From Dehalococcoidales bacterium (GTDB lineage Bacteria; Chloroflexota; Dehalococcoidia; Dehalococcoidales; Fen-1064), in NCBI GenBank assembly GCA_028712845.1, contig JAQTPO010000064.1, positions 1-10,833 on the forward strand: 10,833 bases of DNA, in the 5' to 3' direction. The translations under genes and the position numbers were made by a program. The notes under the pieces were generated by a model. It did not search any database. It worked only from the letters and a program-made list of their open reading frames with translations, and was not told the origin of the DNA. Positions 1 through 6,716 of this stretch are shown here, piece by piece (position 1 is the stretch's first letter; each line of letters begins with the position of its first letter).

Positions 1-307
1 GGTAGTTCTCTAATAATGACTGGTACTCTTCAGCAATATCATCAAGTAATGCCAGTCGCCCCTTAGATGCGAGAAGAAGCGCCAGTTTAATTGCCAGCGG
101 GTTTACCTCACCGATCCGCTGAGTCAGGATTGTTTTTCTCTCATCGCCGGGAACCTTAAGGTCGGCTATCCGTGAAAACAGAGCCTGGTCCCGTGTCAGG
201 GAAGCTACCTTCCTGAGGTCGGACTGCCACCGGTTCAGATCTTTACTTTCCTGCGCCATTCTGAAAATTGCCTGCGAATAGCGCCTGGCATATGCATTAC
301 TGGTCAT
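1..307 (-). CDS. atpH: ATP synthase F1 subunit delta (5' part, runs off left edge)
   Basis: Delta subunit of F1Fo ATP synthase, the peripheral-stalk piece that joins the b subunits to the top of the alpha3-beta3 head. Translating the minus strand from the ATG at 307-305 gives 102 open residues starting MTSNAYARRYSQAIFRMA, the usual delta/OSCP N-terminus (A.RYA.ALF.xA), followed by helices such as NPLAIKLALLLASKGRLALL at about residues 69-88, the conserved lxxKxR.xLl stretch of the N-terminal helical domain. The C-terminal domain lies outside the window. The ATG has a GGAAG ribosome-binding site 5 nt upstream (plus-strand 313-317) and lies 19 bp after the atpF stop, so it is co-transcribed with atpF. 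Family call is firm; only the 5' part is seen. Confidence 0.93.
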   Translation of the reverse strand, partial: MTSNAYARRYSQAIFRMAQESKDLNRWQSDLRKVASLTRDQALFSRIADLKVPGDERKTILTQRIGEVNPLAIKLALLLASKGRLALLDDIAEEYQSLLENY

Positions 308-326
308 ATTTTCTTCCCGATATTAC

Positions 327-827
327 TTATTTCTTTTTCAGGGTAGAACTTTCATCCAGCACTTTCTCGATGAGCTGGCGGTGCGTTTCTTTGTCCAGAG
401 ACTTTTCAATAATTTTTTCCGCAGCGATGACTGCCGTATCAGCAAATTCCTGCCTTAATTCGCCGATGGCTTCATTGCGTTCACGCTGAATCTCAGCGCG
501 AGCTTTTTCTACTAATACCTGAGCTTCCTGTTTGGCTTCTAATTGAGCTCTTTGACGGGCTTCTTCACCCGTACGCATAGCTTTAGAAATTACTTCCTGT
601 CCCTCTTTGCTGGCGGCTTCCAGTTTCTTCTTAAACTCGTCTTCAGCCAATGCTGCCTGGTCCTTTATCTTCTGCACTTCATCCAGGCTCTCTTTAACCT
701 TACGGGGCCTTTCTTCCAGCATCTTTATAATCGGTTTATAAACAAAGAAGGAAAGAATCACCAGCAGGATAACAAAGTTAATTAGTTGTGCTATAAAAGT
801 TGGTCCACTAATACCAAGTCCTTCCAT
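327..827 (-). CDS. atpF: ATP synthase Fo subunit b
   Basis: Subunit b of the F1Fo ATP synthase peripheral stalk, 166 residues, the usual length. One N-terminal membrane helix (about residues 9-30, after a short GISGPT lead) is followed by the conserved cytoplasmic junction YKPIIKMLEERPRKVKESLDE (about 30-50; family pattern kPi...ld.R...I...l) and then a long charged amphipathic helix rich in Glu, Lys, Gln and Ala that dimerises with its partner. The C-terminal EKIIEKSLDKETHRQLIEKVL region is the delta-binding end. A strong AGGAGG Shine-Dalgarno (plus-strand 833-838) sits 5 nt before the ATG. It is 20 bp downstream of atpE and 19 bp upstream of atpH. Only one b-type gene is visible, with no b' paralogue between atpE and atpH. 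Confidence 0.97.
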   Translation of the reverse strand: MEGLGISGPTFIAQLINFVILLVILSFFVYKPIIKMLEERPRKVKESLDEVQKIKDQAALAEDEFKKKLEAASKEGQEVISKAMRTGEEARQRAQLEAKQEAQVLVEKARAEIQRERNEAIGELRQEFADTAVIAAEKIIEKSLDKETHRQLIEKVLDESSTLKKK

Positions 828-847
828 ACGCTCCTCCTGACTGGTAG

Positions 848-1123
<276 letters not shown>

Positions 1124-1142
1124 CTATATTTCGACTAAACTT

Positions 1143-2138
1143 CTATTTATGTTCTTCAGGTTCTTCCTCATCGTGAGAAGAAACAGCCATTGTAGCAAAT
1201 ACCAGCGTCAGACCGGCGAAGATAAGTGCTTGTATGACACCGAAGAACATTTCCAGCCCATAGAAAATTTGTAGAGCGCCAAAACCTGCAAAGACGAGCA
1301 GGTAAGAAAATACCAGCACTAATATTTCACCGCCCAGCATATTGCCGAAGAGACGGAAGGTAAAACTGATGACTCTGATGAGGTAACTTACCAGCTCAAG
1401 AATACCGACAAAGATATCGATGAAGCCGAAACCAATATCCCCGAACCCTTTTTTCAATTTCCCTGTAAAGACTTCTCCAAAACCCTTGATAAATCGGCCG
1501 GGATTTTTAATACCGGTAAATGGCCAGAAGGCAAAGAACTGCTTGAAATAGCCAAATTTATGGGCTTTGATACCCCAGAAAGTGAAACAGCAAAATGAAA
1601 TGACAGCCAGTGCTAAAGGTGTATTGATATCCGTATTGGCGCCGCGGAGCAGATGTGCTTCTCCCCATTTTATCGAATTATAACCGGGGATAAGATTCAT
1701 CAGCGCATTAACCATGACAAACAGGAAGATGGTGCTAACGAGGGGGAAGAAACGCTTCCCGTTCTTTTCACCAGCAGTATCCTTGCAGAAGTTGTACAGC
1801 CATTCTATGACTAATTCCATAAGACTCTGTATCTTGCCGGGAATCAGTTTGGGTTTGCGGGTAACAGTCAGCCCAATGATTAGCAGCAATATCATTGTTA
1901 CCCAGGTAGCAAGAATGGTGTTCGTTACCGGCAGTGGGCCAATGTTAAAAATAACATCCGCGGGCAATGCAACGTGGAATTCAGAAATAAACGCACTCTC
2001 TGGATCACTAGCGTTAAATAGACCACCATGCAAGATGCCCCATACTGACAGAGGAACGACTAAAACTAAAATAACGATAAAGGTAACAAGAGGAATCGAA
2101 CAGCCAAGGCAACCACAACCTATCTTTTTCTTACCCAC
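1143..2138 (-). CDS. atpB: ATP synthase Fo subunit a, with Cys-rich N-terminus and extra loop
   Basis: Stator subunit a forms the two half-channels next to the c ring. The protein has 331 residues, longer than the common 220-290. The functional core is clear: FRLFGNMLGGE at 261-271 contains the essential Arg262 with Asn266 and Glu271, and Q303 in VIQALIFAGL matches E. coli aGln252. Two parts are unusual. The N-terminus MGKKKIGCGCLGCS has three cysteines (8, 10, 13) directly before the first membrane helix (about 15-37). A Gly/Lys/Phe-rich stretch at about 208-240 (GIKNPGRF, GKLKKGFGDIGFGF) lengthens the loop before the Arg-bearing helix. The tail is acidic (HDEEEPEEHK). The start is GTG at 2138-2136, sharing one base with the upstream stop (TAGTG), with AAGGA about 10 nt upstream. 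Translation is probably coupled to the preceding gene. Confidence 0.96.
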   Translation of the reverse strand: MGKKKIGCGCLGCSIPLVTFIVILVLVVPLSVWGILHGGLFNASDPESAFISEFHVALPADVIFNIGPLPVTNTILATWVTMILLLIIGLTVTRKPKLIPGKIQSLMELVIEWLYNFCKDTAGEKNGKRFFPLVSTIFLFVMVNALMNLIPGYNSIKWGEAHLLRGANTDINTPLALAVISFCCFTFWGIKAHKFGYFKQFFAFWPFTGIKNPGRFIKGFGEVFTGKLKKGFGDIGFGFIDIFVGILELVSYLIRVISFTFRLFGNMLGGEILVLVFSYLLVFAGFGALQIFYGLEMFFGVIQALIFAGLTLVFATMAVSSHDEEEPEEHK

Positions 2139-2386
2139 TAGCGACTATCCTTATCTTTCTTAATGTTATCTGTTTTCTTTACACTATCTATCAACGGTTT
2201 TAGCATTTGCAGACAAACCAGAGCTGCCACTAAAACCCCCACAACTACCCCGATGATTGTCCAAATATTATTGGTGTTAAATTTCTCATCCAACCACCGT
2301 CCACCCAGCAATCCCCCGATGATAGCCAGAGGAACATATAACCCGGTTGCAAAAAGTGCTGAAGCAGCCAACCATGGATACCGCAT
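2138..2386 (-). CDS. AtpI/AtpZ-like F1Fo ATP synthase assembly membrane protein
   Basis: Small protein of 82 residues with two membrane helices (about 6-28 and 41-63). The first loop reads GGLLGGRWLDEKFNT (24-38) followed by IWTIIGVVVGVLVA, the pattern of the ATPase_gene1 family (AtpI/AtpZ), which usually sits at the head of atp operons and is linked to c-ring assembly or Mg/Ca transport. The C-terminus is charged (KKTDNIKKDKDSR). The ATG at 2386 is fixed by an in-frame TGA 18 nt upstream, and no Shine-Dalgarno precedes it; a promoter-like pair places the expected transcript start only 2-3 nt before the ATG. Its stop overlaps the atpB GTG by one base. I do not separate AtpI from AtpZ here, so no symbol is given. 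Confidence 0.85.
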   Translation of the reverse strand: MRYPWLAASALFATGLYVPLAIIGGLLGGRWLDEKFNTNNIWTIIGVVVGVLVAALVCLQMLKPLIDSVKKTDNIKKDKDSR

Positions 2387-2395
2387 GCAATATTG

Positions 2396-2425
2396 AGAAT
2401 ATCAAATCCTGACATTCATAGTCAA
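2396..2425 (-). promoter_or_regulatory. Candidate sigma70-type promoter of the ATP synthase operon
   Basis: On the minus strand TTGACT (plus 2420-2425; 5 of 6 to consensus) is followed after 18 nt by TATTCT (plus 2396-2401; 4 of 6). The predicted start, about 7 nt after the -10 box, falls near 2388-2389, immediately before the ATG at 2386, implying a nearly leaderless mRNA. This fits the absence of a Shine-Dalgarno. Position and spacing are seen; promoter activity is inferred. The rest of the gap 2387-2534 shows no gene and no convincing terminator. Confidence 0.5.
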
Positions 2426-2534
2426 ACGCTACACCCCTGAAATCGGGTTAATTGATTACGCATTTTATGATAGTTTTGTACGCCAACACTACTAATCATC
2501 CGTCGAAGCGGTTATTTTGCCGATGGCTGAAGGT

Positions 2535-2867
2535 CTAAACTTTGTGATAACCGAAGAGCCCGGAGAAGTCGCCATCGAAGTCGTTCAGAAAAGCGTGCAT
2601 ATCCAGCACATCATCGGCGTTAAGTGAGCGGGAATTCTTGAATCGGGGAAGTTCGGCATCCGTCAGGTCGGAGATAATTTCCAGATTTTTATCCTGACGG
2701 ATAACAGCGGCGATAATGTAGCGGCTATGGCATGAAGAACACGAAACTTGCAGGAACCACAGGTCTTGATGATTTCCAAGGATTTTGACATCGCGCATCA
2801 GGTAATTTTGCCCGCAGGCGGTGCATTTTACTGAGGTCATTAATTTCTTAACGATGCGCTCTTCCAT
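2535..2867 (-). CDS. Conserved zinc-ribbon protein of unknown function
   Basis: A 110-residue soluble protein. CTAC at 15-18 and CSSC at 43-46 form two CxxC knuckles about 25 residues apart, the spacing of a treble-clef or zinc-ribbon fold, separated by a strand-rich segment (NHQDLWFLQVS). The second half is acidic and ends in SLNADDVLDMHAFLNDFDGDFSGLFGY, resembling a C-terminal motif (DDVL..H.FL..FdGDF..LF) that I recall from small hypothetical proteins in Chloroflexota and some candidate-phylum bacteria. There are no membrane helices or signal peptide, and no catalytic motif. The ribosome-binding site is weak (GCTGAG before ATG at 2867), and Met10 is a possible alternative start. It follows the BFN gene by 35 bp on the same strand, so the two are probably co-transcribed. 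Function is unknown; nucleic-acid or protein binding through zinc is a guess. Confidence 0.75.
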   Translation of the reverse strand: MEERIVKKLMTSVKCTACGQNYLMRDVKILGNHQDLWFLQVSCSSCHSRYIIAAVIRQDKNLEIISDLTDAELPRFKNSRSLNADDVLDMHAFLNDFDGDFSGLFGYHKV

Positions 2868-2902
2868 AATCTCAGCTACTTCTGCGACAATTATTAAATT
2901 AG

Positions 2903-3457
2903 CTACGATTTACGTTTGCCAAAGTCATCCAGGTCAATCTTATTTATGTAATCATAAAAGGCAGAGGCTTTTCTCTTCATCTCTTCATCGATAACCTGTT
3001 TGCCTTCGGGACTAGTGGGTTGTTCGGCGTCTCCGGCGACAGGTTTCCCTGTTTCTTTATCCAGCCAGACGCCACCCCTTTCAAGGACATCCTCTTCCGC
3101 AAAAATAGGCGCTTGCACTCTGACTGCCAGAGCAATAGCATCGCTCGGGCGGGAATCGATTTCCACCTGTTCTCCATTTCTATTGATGACTATCTTGGCA
3201 AAAAAGACATCTTTCTGCAGGTCACTAATCATAATGGAAATAACCTTGCCGCCAAGCGCATTAACGATTGACTGCATTAAATCATGAGTCAGGGGTCTGA
3301 GAACCTGAGTGCCCTGTAATTTAACCGCGATGGCATCCGCCTCAGCGGCGCCGATCCAAATAGGGAGATAACGACTGGTCTCTTTTTCCTTAAGAATCAC
3401 GACACGCTGATAATTCATCAGACTGACGCGGATACTATCGACAATCATTTCTATCAT
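2903..3457 (-). CDS. Bifunctional nuclease (BFN/DUF151) domain protein
   Basis: A 184-residue cytoplasmic protein of the bifunctional nuclease family (DUF151, PF02577; a bacterial structure is Thermotoga TM0160). The BFN domain spans about residues 1-130: opening strand MIVDSIRVSLMNYQRVVILKE, then LPIWIGAAEADAIA (31-44), RPLTHDL (54-60) and the signature DSRPSDAIALAVR (101-113). Plant and some bacterial members have been reported to show nuclease activity, but the role of most bacterial ones is not settled. The C-terminal 50 residues are a Pro/Glu/Lys linker and a short helix ending DDFGKRKS, unlike the UVR extension found in some relatives. The ATG at 3457 has GGAGG 9 nt upstream, and a near-consensus promoter lies at 3496-3525. 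It is first gene of a likely two-gene transcript with the zinc-ribbon protein. Confidence 0.9.
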   Translation of the reverse strand: MIEMIVDSIRVSLMNYQRVVILKEKETSRYLPIWIGAAEADAIAVKLQGTQVLRPLTHDLMQSIVNALGGKVISIMISDLQKDVFFAKIVINRNGEQVEIDSRPSDAIALAVRVQAPIFAEEDVLERGGVWLDKETGKPVAGDAEQPTSPEGKQVIDEEMKRKASAFYDYINKIDLDDFGKRKS

Positions 3458-3495
3458 ATCTACATGCCTCCACTAATCCACCCACGACAGACTAA

Positions 3496-3525
3496 ATTCT
3501 ACCCCGATTACGCTGGCACTGTCAA
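3496..3525 (-). promoter_or_regulatory. Strong sigma70-type promoter for the BFN gene
   Basis: The minus strand reads TTGACA (plus 3520-3525, perfect consensus), an 18-nt spacer, then TAGAAT (plus 3496-3501, 5 of 6). The predicted start near 3489 gives a leader of about 31 nt containing the GGAGG site. It is the best promoter match in the window. Confidence 0.7.
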
Positions 3526-3591
3526 TAAGCCGCCTGCCGTTTGAGGTATTTTTAATTCGTTTTTAACTTTATGGTCATTATTCGGTCAGTT

Positions 3592-3620
3592 TTAGCAGTA
3601 GTCTGAAATAGTGGTATAAT
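3592..3620 (+). promoter_or_regulatory. Extended -10 promoter for dgt
   Basis: TTAGCA (3592-3597, 4 of 6) is followed by a 17-nt spacer and TATAAT (3615-3620, perfect) preceded by TGG, an extended -10. The predicted start is near 3627, about 24 nt before the GTG at 3651. With the BFN promoter it forms a back-to-back divergent pair with the -35 boxes facing each other about 66 bp apart. Confidence 0.65.
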
Positions 3621-3650
3621 AAGCCACCTGCTGCAAATACCAGACTGAAG

Positions 3651-4733
3651 GTGTCTGAAGAAGCTGTGAATCGTCAACTAAAAATCCGCCAAATGCTGGA
3701 AGCGAAAGAGGACTTATTTTCTCCGTACGCTCAGAAAAGTAGTCTGTCCCGCGGCAGACTAAGAAAGGAAGTACCCGATTCAGTACGTACGGCTTTCCAG
3801 CGCGACCGCGACCGAATTATCCACTCCAAATCTTTCCGCCGTCTAAAACACAAGACACAGGTCTTTATAGCGCCACCGGGCGACCATTATCGCACCAGGT
3901 TAACCCACACGCTCGAGGTTTCACAAATCGCCCGCACGATTGCACGGGCATTGAATCTAAATGAAGACCTTGCCGAAGCTATCAGTCTGGGACATGACCT
4001 TGGGCATACGCCTTTTGGACATGTCGGCGAAGATGTTTTGAATGAGCTATCGCCTTATGGGTTCAAGCACAATGAGCAATCTCTGCGGGTTGTCGATTTG
4101 CTGGAGAAGGATGGCAAAGGGCTTAATCTGACGTGGGAAGTCAGGGATGGCATTGTGAACCACTCCAAGTCACATGCTCAGGTTCTGGATAAGGCATGGG
4201 GCAAGGTCGGGACTCTGGAAGGTGAAATTGTCAAACTGGCGGATATTGTTGCTTATATTAACCATGATACCGATGATGCCATCAGAGCAGGCATTATCAA
4301 AGAAAGCGGTTTACCTGAATTTGCCGTCAAAATTTTGGGTAGTTCACCTTCTGCCCGTATCAATACAATGGTACTGGACATCATCGGACATTCGTGGCGG
4401 GTGAGCGGGGCTGTCACCGGTAAAAAGGGCGGCGAGATTGCTATCAGCATGAGCCCGCGAGTCCTGGAGGCAACCAATATCCTGCGGGATTTTCTTTTTG
4501 ACAAAGTGTATAATGTTCAGTCGGCGCTGGCGGAAGCAGAGAAAGCCCGACAGATAATCCGTTATCTTTATAGTTACTTCCTGAAGCGCCGGAAAAAATT
4601 GCCGGCAGAGTATCTACTGCATAGCGATGACAAATGGCGGGGAGTAATCGATTACATCGCCGGGATGACCGACCAGTATGCGTTGCAGATTGCCGAAGAA
4701 TTGTCTTTACTTAACTCCAAAAGCAAGCCATAA
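3651..4733 (+). CDS. dgt: HD-domain deoxynucleoside triphosphate triphosphohydrolase (dGTPase-like)
   Basis: Cytoplasmic enzyme that hydrolyses dNTPs (classically dGTP) to the deoxynucleoside and triphosphate, shaping dNTP pools. It has 360 residues, typical for the shorter dGTPase-like group. The N-terminal block has AFQRDRDRIIHSKSFRRLKHKTQVF (48-72), then the HD metal site: His86 in RTRLTHTLEVSQIART, the His115-Asp116 doublet in GHDLGHTPFGH (114-124), and Asp198 in KLADIVAYINHD. All expected metal ligands are intact. The start is GTG at 3651 with no good Shine-Dalgarno; a second GTG at 3666 is possible, and the upstream -10 box at 3615-3620 fits either. It is followed by a 192-bp gap before dnaG. 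Substrate preference (dGTP versus all dNTPs) cannot be read from sequence. Confidence 0.93.
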   Translation: MSEEAVNRQLKIRQMLEAKEDLFSPYAQKSSLSRGRLRKEVPDSVRTAFQRDRDRIIHSKSFRRLKHKTQVFIAPPGDHYRTRLTHTLEVSQIARTIARALNLNEDLAEAISLGHDLGHTPFGHVGEDVLNELSPYGFKHNEQSLRVVDLLEKDGKGLNLTWEVRDGIVNHSKSHAQVLDKAWGKVGTLEGEIVKLADIVAYINHDTDDAIRAGIIKESGLPEFAVKILGSSPSARINTMVLDIIGHSWRVSGAVTGKKGGEIAISMSPRVLEATNILRDFLFDKVYNVQSALAEAEKARQIIRYLYSYFLKRRKKLPAEYLLHSDDKWRGVIDYIAGMTDQYALQIAEELSLLNSKSKP

Positions 4734-4750
4734 TATAGTCTGTAAATCGG

Positions 4751-4790
4751 GTTGTCGTTCTGAGGAGGGAAGCGACGAAGAACCTCCAAC
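4751..4790. repeat. Likely copy of an interspersed short palindromic repeat
   Basis: The gap between dgt and dnaG contains a segment with GTTCT (4757-4761) and AGAAC (4779-4783) flanking GAGGAGGGAAGCGACGA. It closely resembles the TCATTCTGAG(GAG)CGAAGCGA(CGA)AGAATC element that I recall as a scattered intergenic repeat in many bacterial genomes, including Dehalococcoidia. The copy is somewhat degenerate: cgttctgagg for cattctgagg, and gaacctcc for gaatctcc. Only one copy is in this window, so its repeat nature comes from memory, not from sequence seen here. Confidence 0.5.
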
Positions 4791-4871
4791 GCTACACAAT
4801 AGACAGTGAACATCTTCTGTATTCTCAATATGATCATAAAAATACAAAAGTATTATGTTTACATTATGAGT

Positions 4872-4914
4872 AGCAGGTCAAGTACGCTGTAATCGGCATG
4901 ACTAATGACCTGTT
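4872..4914 (+). promoter_or_regulatory. Inverted repeat just upstream of dnaG
   Basis: CAGGTCA at 4874-4880 is repeated in inverted orientation as TGACCTG at 4906-4912, a perfect 7-bp match extendable to 9 bp (4872-4880 with 4906-4914) with one G-U pair, separated by 25 nt. The second arm ends 11 nt before the dnaG ATG, so it could be a leader hairpin near the ribosome-binding region or a two-half-site operator. No clear -35/-10 pair is seen for dnaG; TATTAT at 4851-4856 is an isolated -10-like box. Confidence 0.3.
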
Positions 4915-4925
4915 GAAACGAGTTT

Positions 4926-6716
4926 ATGAGCACAATAGACGAAGTTAAACAGAAACTGGATATTGTCGAGGTTATCGGGCAATACGTCAAACTGACCAAA
5001 GCCGGACGTAACTTCAAGGCAGTATGCCCGTTCCATAATGAAAAAACCGCCTCTTTCTATGTTTTCCCGGAGCGTCAGTCCTGGCACTGTTTCGGGGCAT
5101 GCAGCATCGGGGGGGATATCTTTTCCTTCGTGATGAAGAAGGAAGGCTTGGATTTCGGCGAAGCTTTACGCCTGCTGGCGGACAAGGCAGGGGTCAGCCT
5201 GCCTTCCGGTATCGAACGGGGGCCGGGAAAGGACGAAAAAGAGAAGCTGTTTCAGGCGAACGAAGCGGCGGTGCAGTATTATCACAATCTACTGGTAAAT
5301 TCTCCAGCCGGGGAGAAAGCTAAAAATTACCTCCTCAGTCGCGGCTTAACTGCAAAGACCATCACTGACTTTCAGCTCGGTTTCAGTCCGAATGCCTGGG
5401 AACTATTGAAACTTTACCTGCTTGAAAGAGGCTATAGTGAAGCTGAACTGCTGGATGCCGGTTTGATATTGAAGAATGAAGAAGGGAAGACGCACGACCG
5501 TTTTCGCACCCGTTTGATGTTCCCGATTCGTGATGCCAGAGGGCGCACCACGGGTTTTTCCGGTAGAGTGCTGGATGACTCACTCCCCAAGTATATGAAC
5601 TCGCCGCAGACGGCAGTTTTCGATAAAAGCGGCACTATCTACGGCATCGATATGGCAGGCTCAGCCATCCGGAGCAAAGATGTGGCAATAATCGTCGAAG
5701 GATATATGGACGTGATTGTCGCCCATCAATATGGGTTCACTAATGTGGTGGCATCGATGGGAACAGCCATCACGGAAAAACACATTGCTATTCTGAAAAA
5801 ATTGACGAAAAACATTGCGCTGGCGCTGGACCCTGATGTTGCCGGCGAAGAGGCGATGTTACGTTGCGTGGAGTATGAGAACAGCCTGAATACCGAGGTG
5901 AAGGTGATAATTCTGCCGCCAGGCAAAGACCCCGACGAGGTAATTAAAGAAAATCCGGATTTGTGGCAGGAACTGGCAGGGAAAGCCGTGCCGGTGATTG
6001 ACTATACCATCGATATGGCAGTATCCCGACAGGATATGAGCACTGCCAGTGCTAAATCACAGGTGGCGAATAATCTACTATCGATTATTGCCCGCGTGAG
6101 CGATGACATAAGGCGCGACCATTACCTGACGAAGCTATCTAAACTGGCTAGTATCAGTTATAATAAATTGGAAGGTGTTCTCAAGGAATATCTGAAACCG
6201 AAGTCTCAAAAGCGAGGTGTTGAACAACCCGCTCCGTTACTAACGGCAACCGTATCCAGTCCGCGTGAAGAGTATTGCCTTGCTTTATTACTGCAACATC
6301 CGGAGCTGAAAAACCAGGATGAAGGTTTACAGCCCGATTATTTTCAGAATATCGTTAACCGGGAGATTTATTTTGCCTGTCTGGAGGCAGATGACTCGAT
6401 AGCGCTAAAAGAAAAACTGGAACCTGCGGTCAGGGAGAAACTGGATGCCATAATGGCTAAACATATCCCCGCCAACCGAATCTCAGCAAAATATGCCGAA
6501 TGTGTGCTTGCCCTGCGTAAAGCTTTCTTACTCAATCAGGAAGCGATGAGGGCAGAAGTTTTTGCGATGGTGGAAGCAGAAACAGGCGGCACCGGTGCGG
6601 CTCTCGCCAAGCTGAAAGAAGAGGGTATTGAGCCCAGCATGCAATTGAAAGATGTCTTTGCCCGCAAACCAGGGGCAATAAGGAGAAATGGAAATGGAAG
6701 TAGAAGAAATATCTAG
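4926..6716 (+). CDS. dnaG: DNA primase
   Basis: Synthesises RNA primers for chromosomal replication together with the DnaB helicase. It has 596 residues, normal for DnaG. The N-terminal zinc domain has [11 protein letters not shown] (34-44; Cys34, His37) and [13 protein letters not shown] (54-66; Cys55, Cys59). The last pair is CxxxC, one residue longer than the usual CFGC. The catalytic core has [23 protein letters not shown] (192-214) and KYMNSPQT (222-229). The TOPRIM fold has Glu258 in [16 protein letters not shown] and the DPD metal site (302-304) in [11 protein letters not shown]. The C-terminal third (about 440-560) is the helicase-binding helical domain. The ATG at 4926 gives the conserved [23 protein letters not shown] start; its ribosome-binding site is weak. 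The last 29 bases overlap the rpoD reading frame, so the two are probably translationally coupled. Confidence 0.97.
   Translation: MSTIDEVKQKLDIVEVIGQYVKLTKAGRNFKAVCPFHNEKTASFYVFPERQSWHCFGACSIGGDIFSFVMKKEGLDFGEALRLLADKAGVSLPSGIERGPGKDEKEKLFQANEAAVQYYHNLLVNSPAGEKAKNYLLSRGLTAKTITDFQLGFSPNAWELLKLYLLERGYSEAELLDAGLILKNEEGKTHDRFRTRLMFPIRDARGRTTGFSGRVLDDSLPKYMNSPQTAVFDKSGTIYGIDMAGSAIRSKDVAIIVEGYMDVIVAHQYGFTNVVASMGTAITEKHIAILKKLTKNIALALDPDVAGEEAMLRCVEYENSLNTEVKVIILPPGKDPDEVIKENPDLWQELAGKAVPVIDYTIDMAVSRQDMSTASAKSQVANNLLSIIARVSDDIRRDHYLTKLSKLASISYNKLEGVLKEYLKPKSQKRGVEQPAPLLTATVSSPREEYCLALLLQHPELKNQDEGLQPDYFQNIVNREIYFACLEADDSIALKEKLEPAVREKLDAIMAKHIPANRISAKYAECVLALRKAFLLNQEAMRAEVFAMVEAETGGTGAALAKLKEEGIEPSMQLKDVFARKPGAIRRNGNGSRRNI

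Noticed and set aside
2510..2537. CCG-CTTCGA-CGG hairpin after the zinc-ribbon gene as a terminator separating it from the ATP synthase operon.
   Set aside because: A 3-bp stem without a U-tract is not enough; read-through into the ATP synthase genes cannot be excluded.
2977..3287. Open frames of 66-95 codons on both strands overlapping the BFN gene.
   Set aside because: They lie inside a well-supported conserved gene, have no ribosome-binding sites or recognisable domains, and look like shadow frames.
4820..4831. The 12-mer TATTCTCAATAT occurs here on the plus strand and at the -10 region of the ATP synthase operon on the minus strand (2390-2401).
   Set aside because: AT-rich 12-mers are expected to recur by chance in a window this long searched on both strands, and this copy has no acceptable -35 box.
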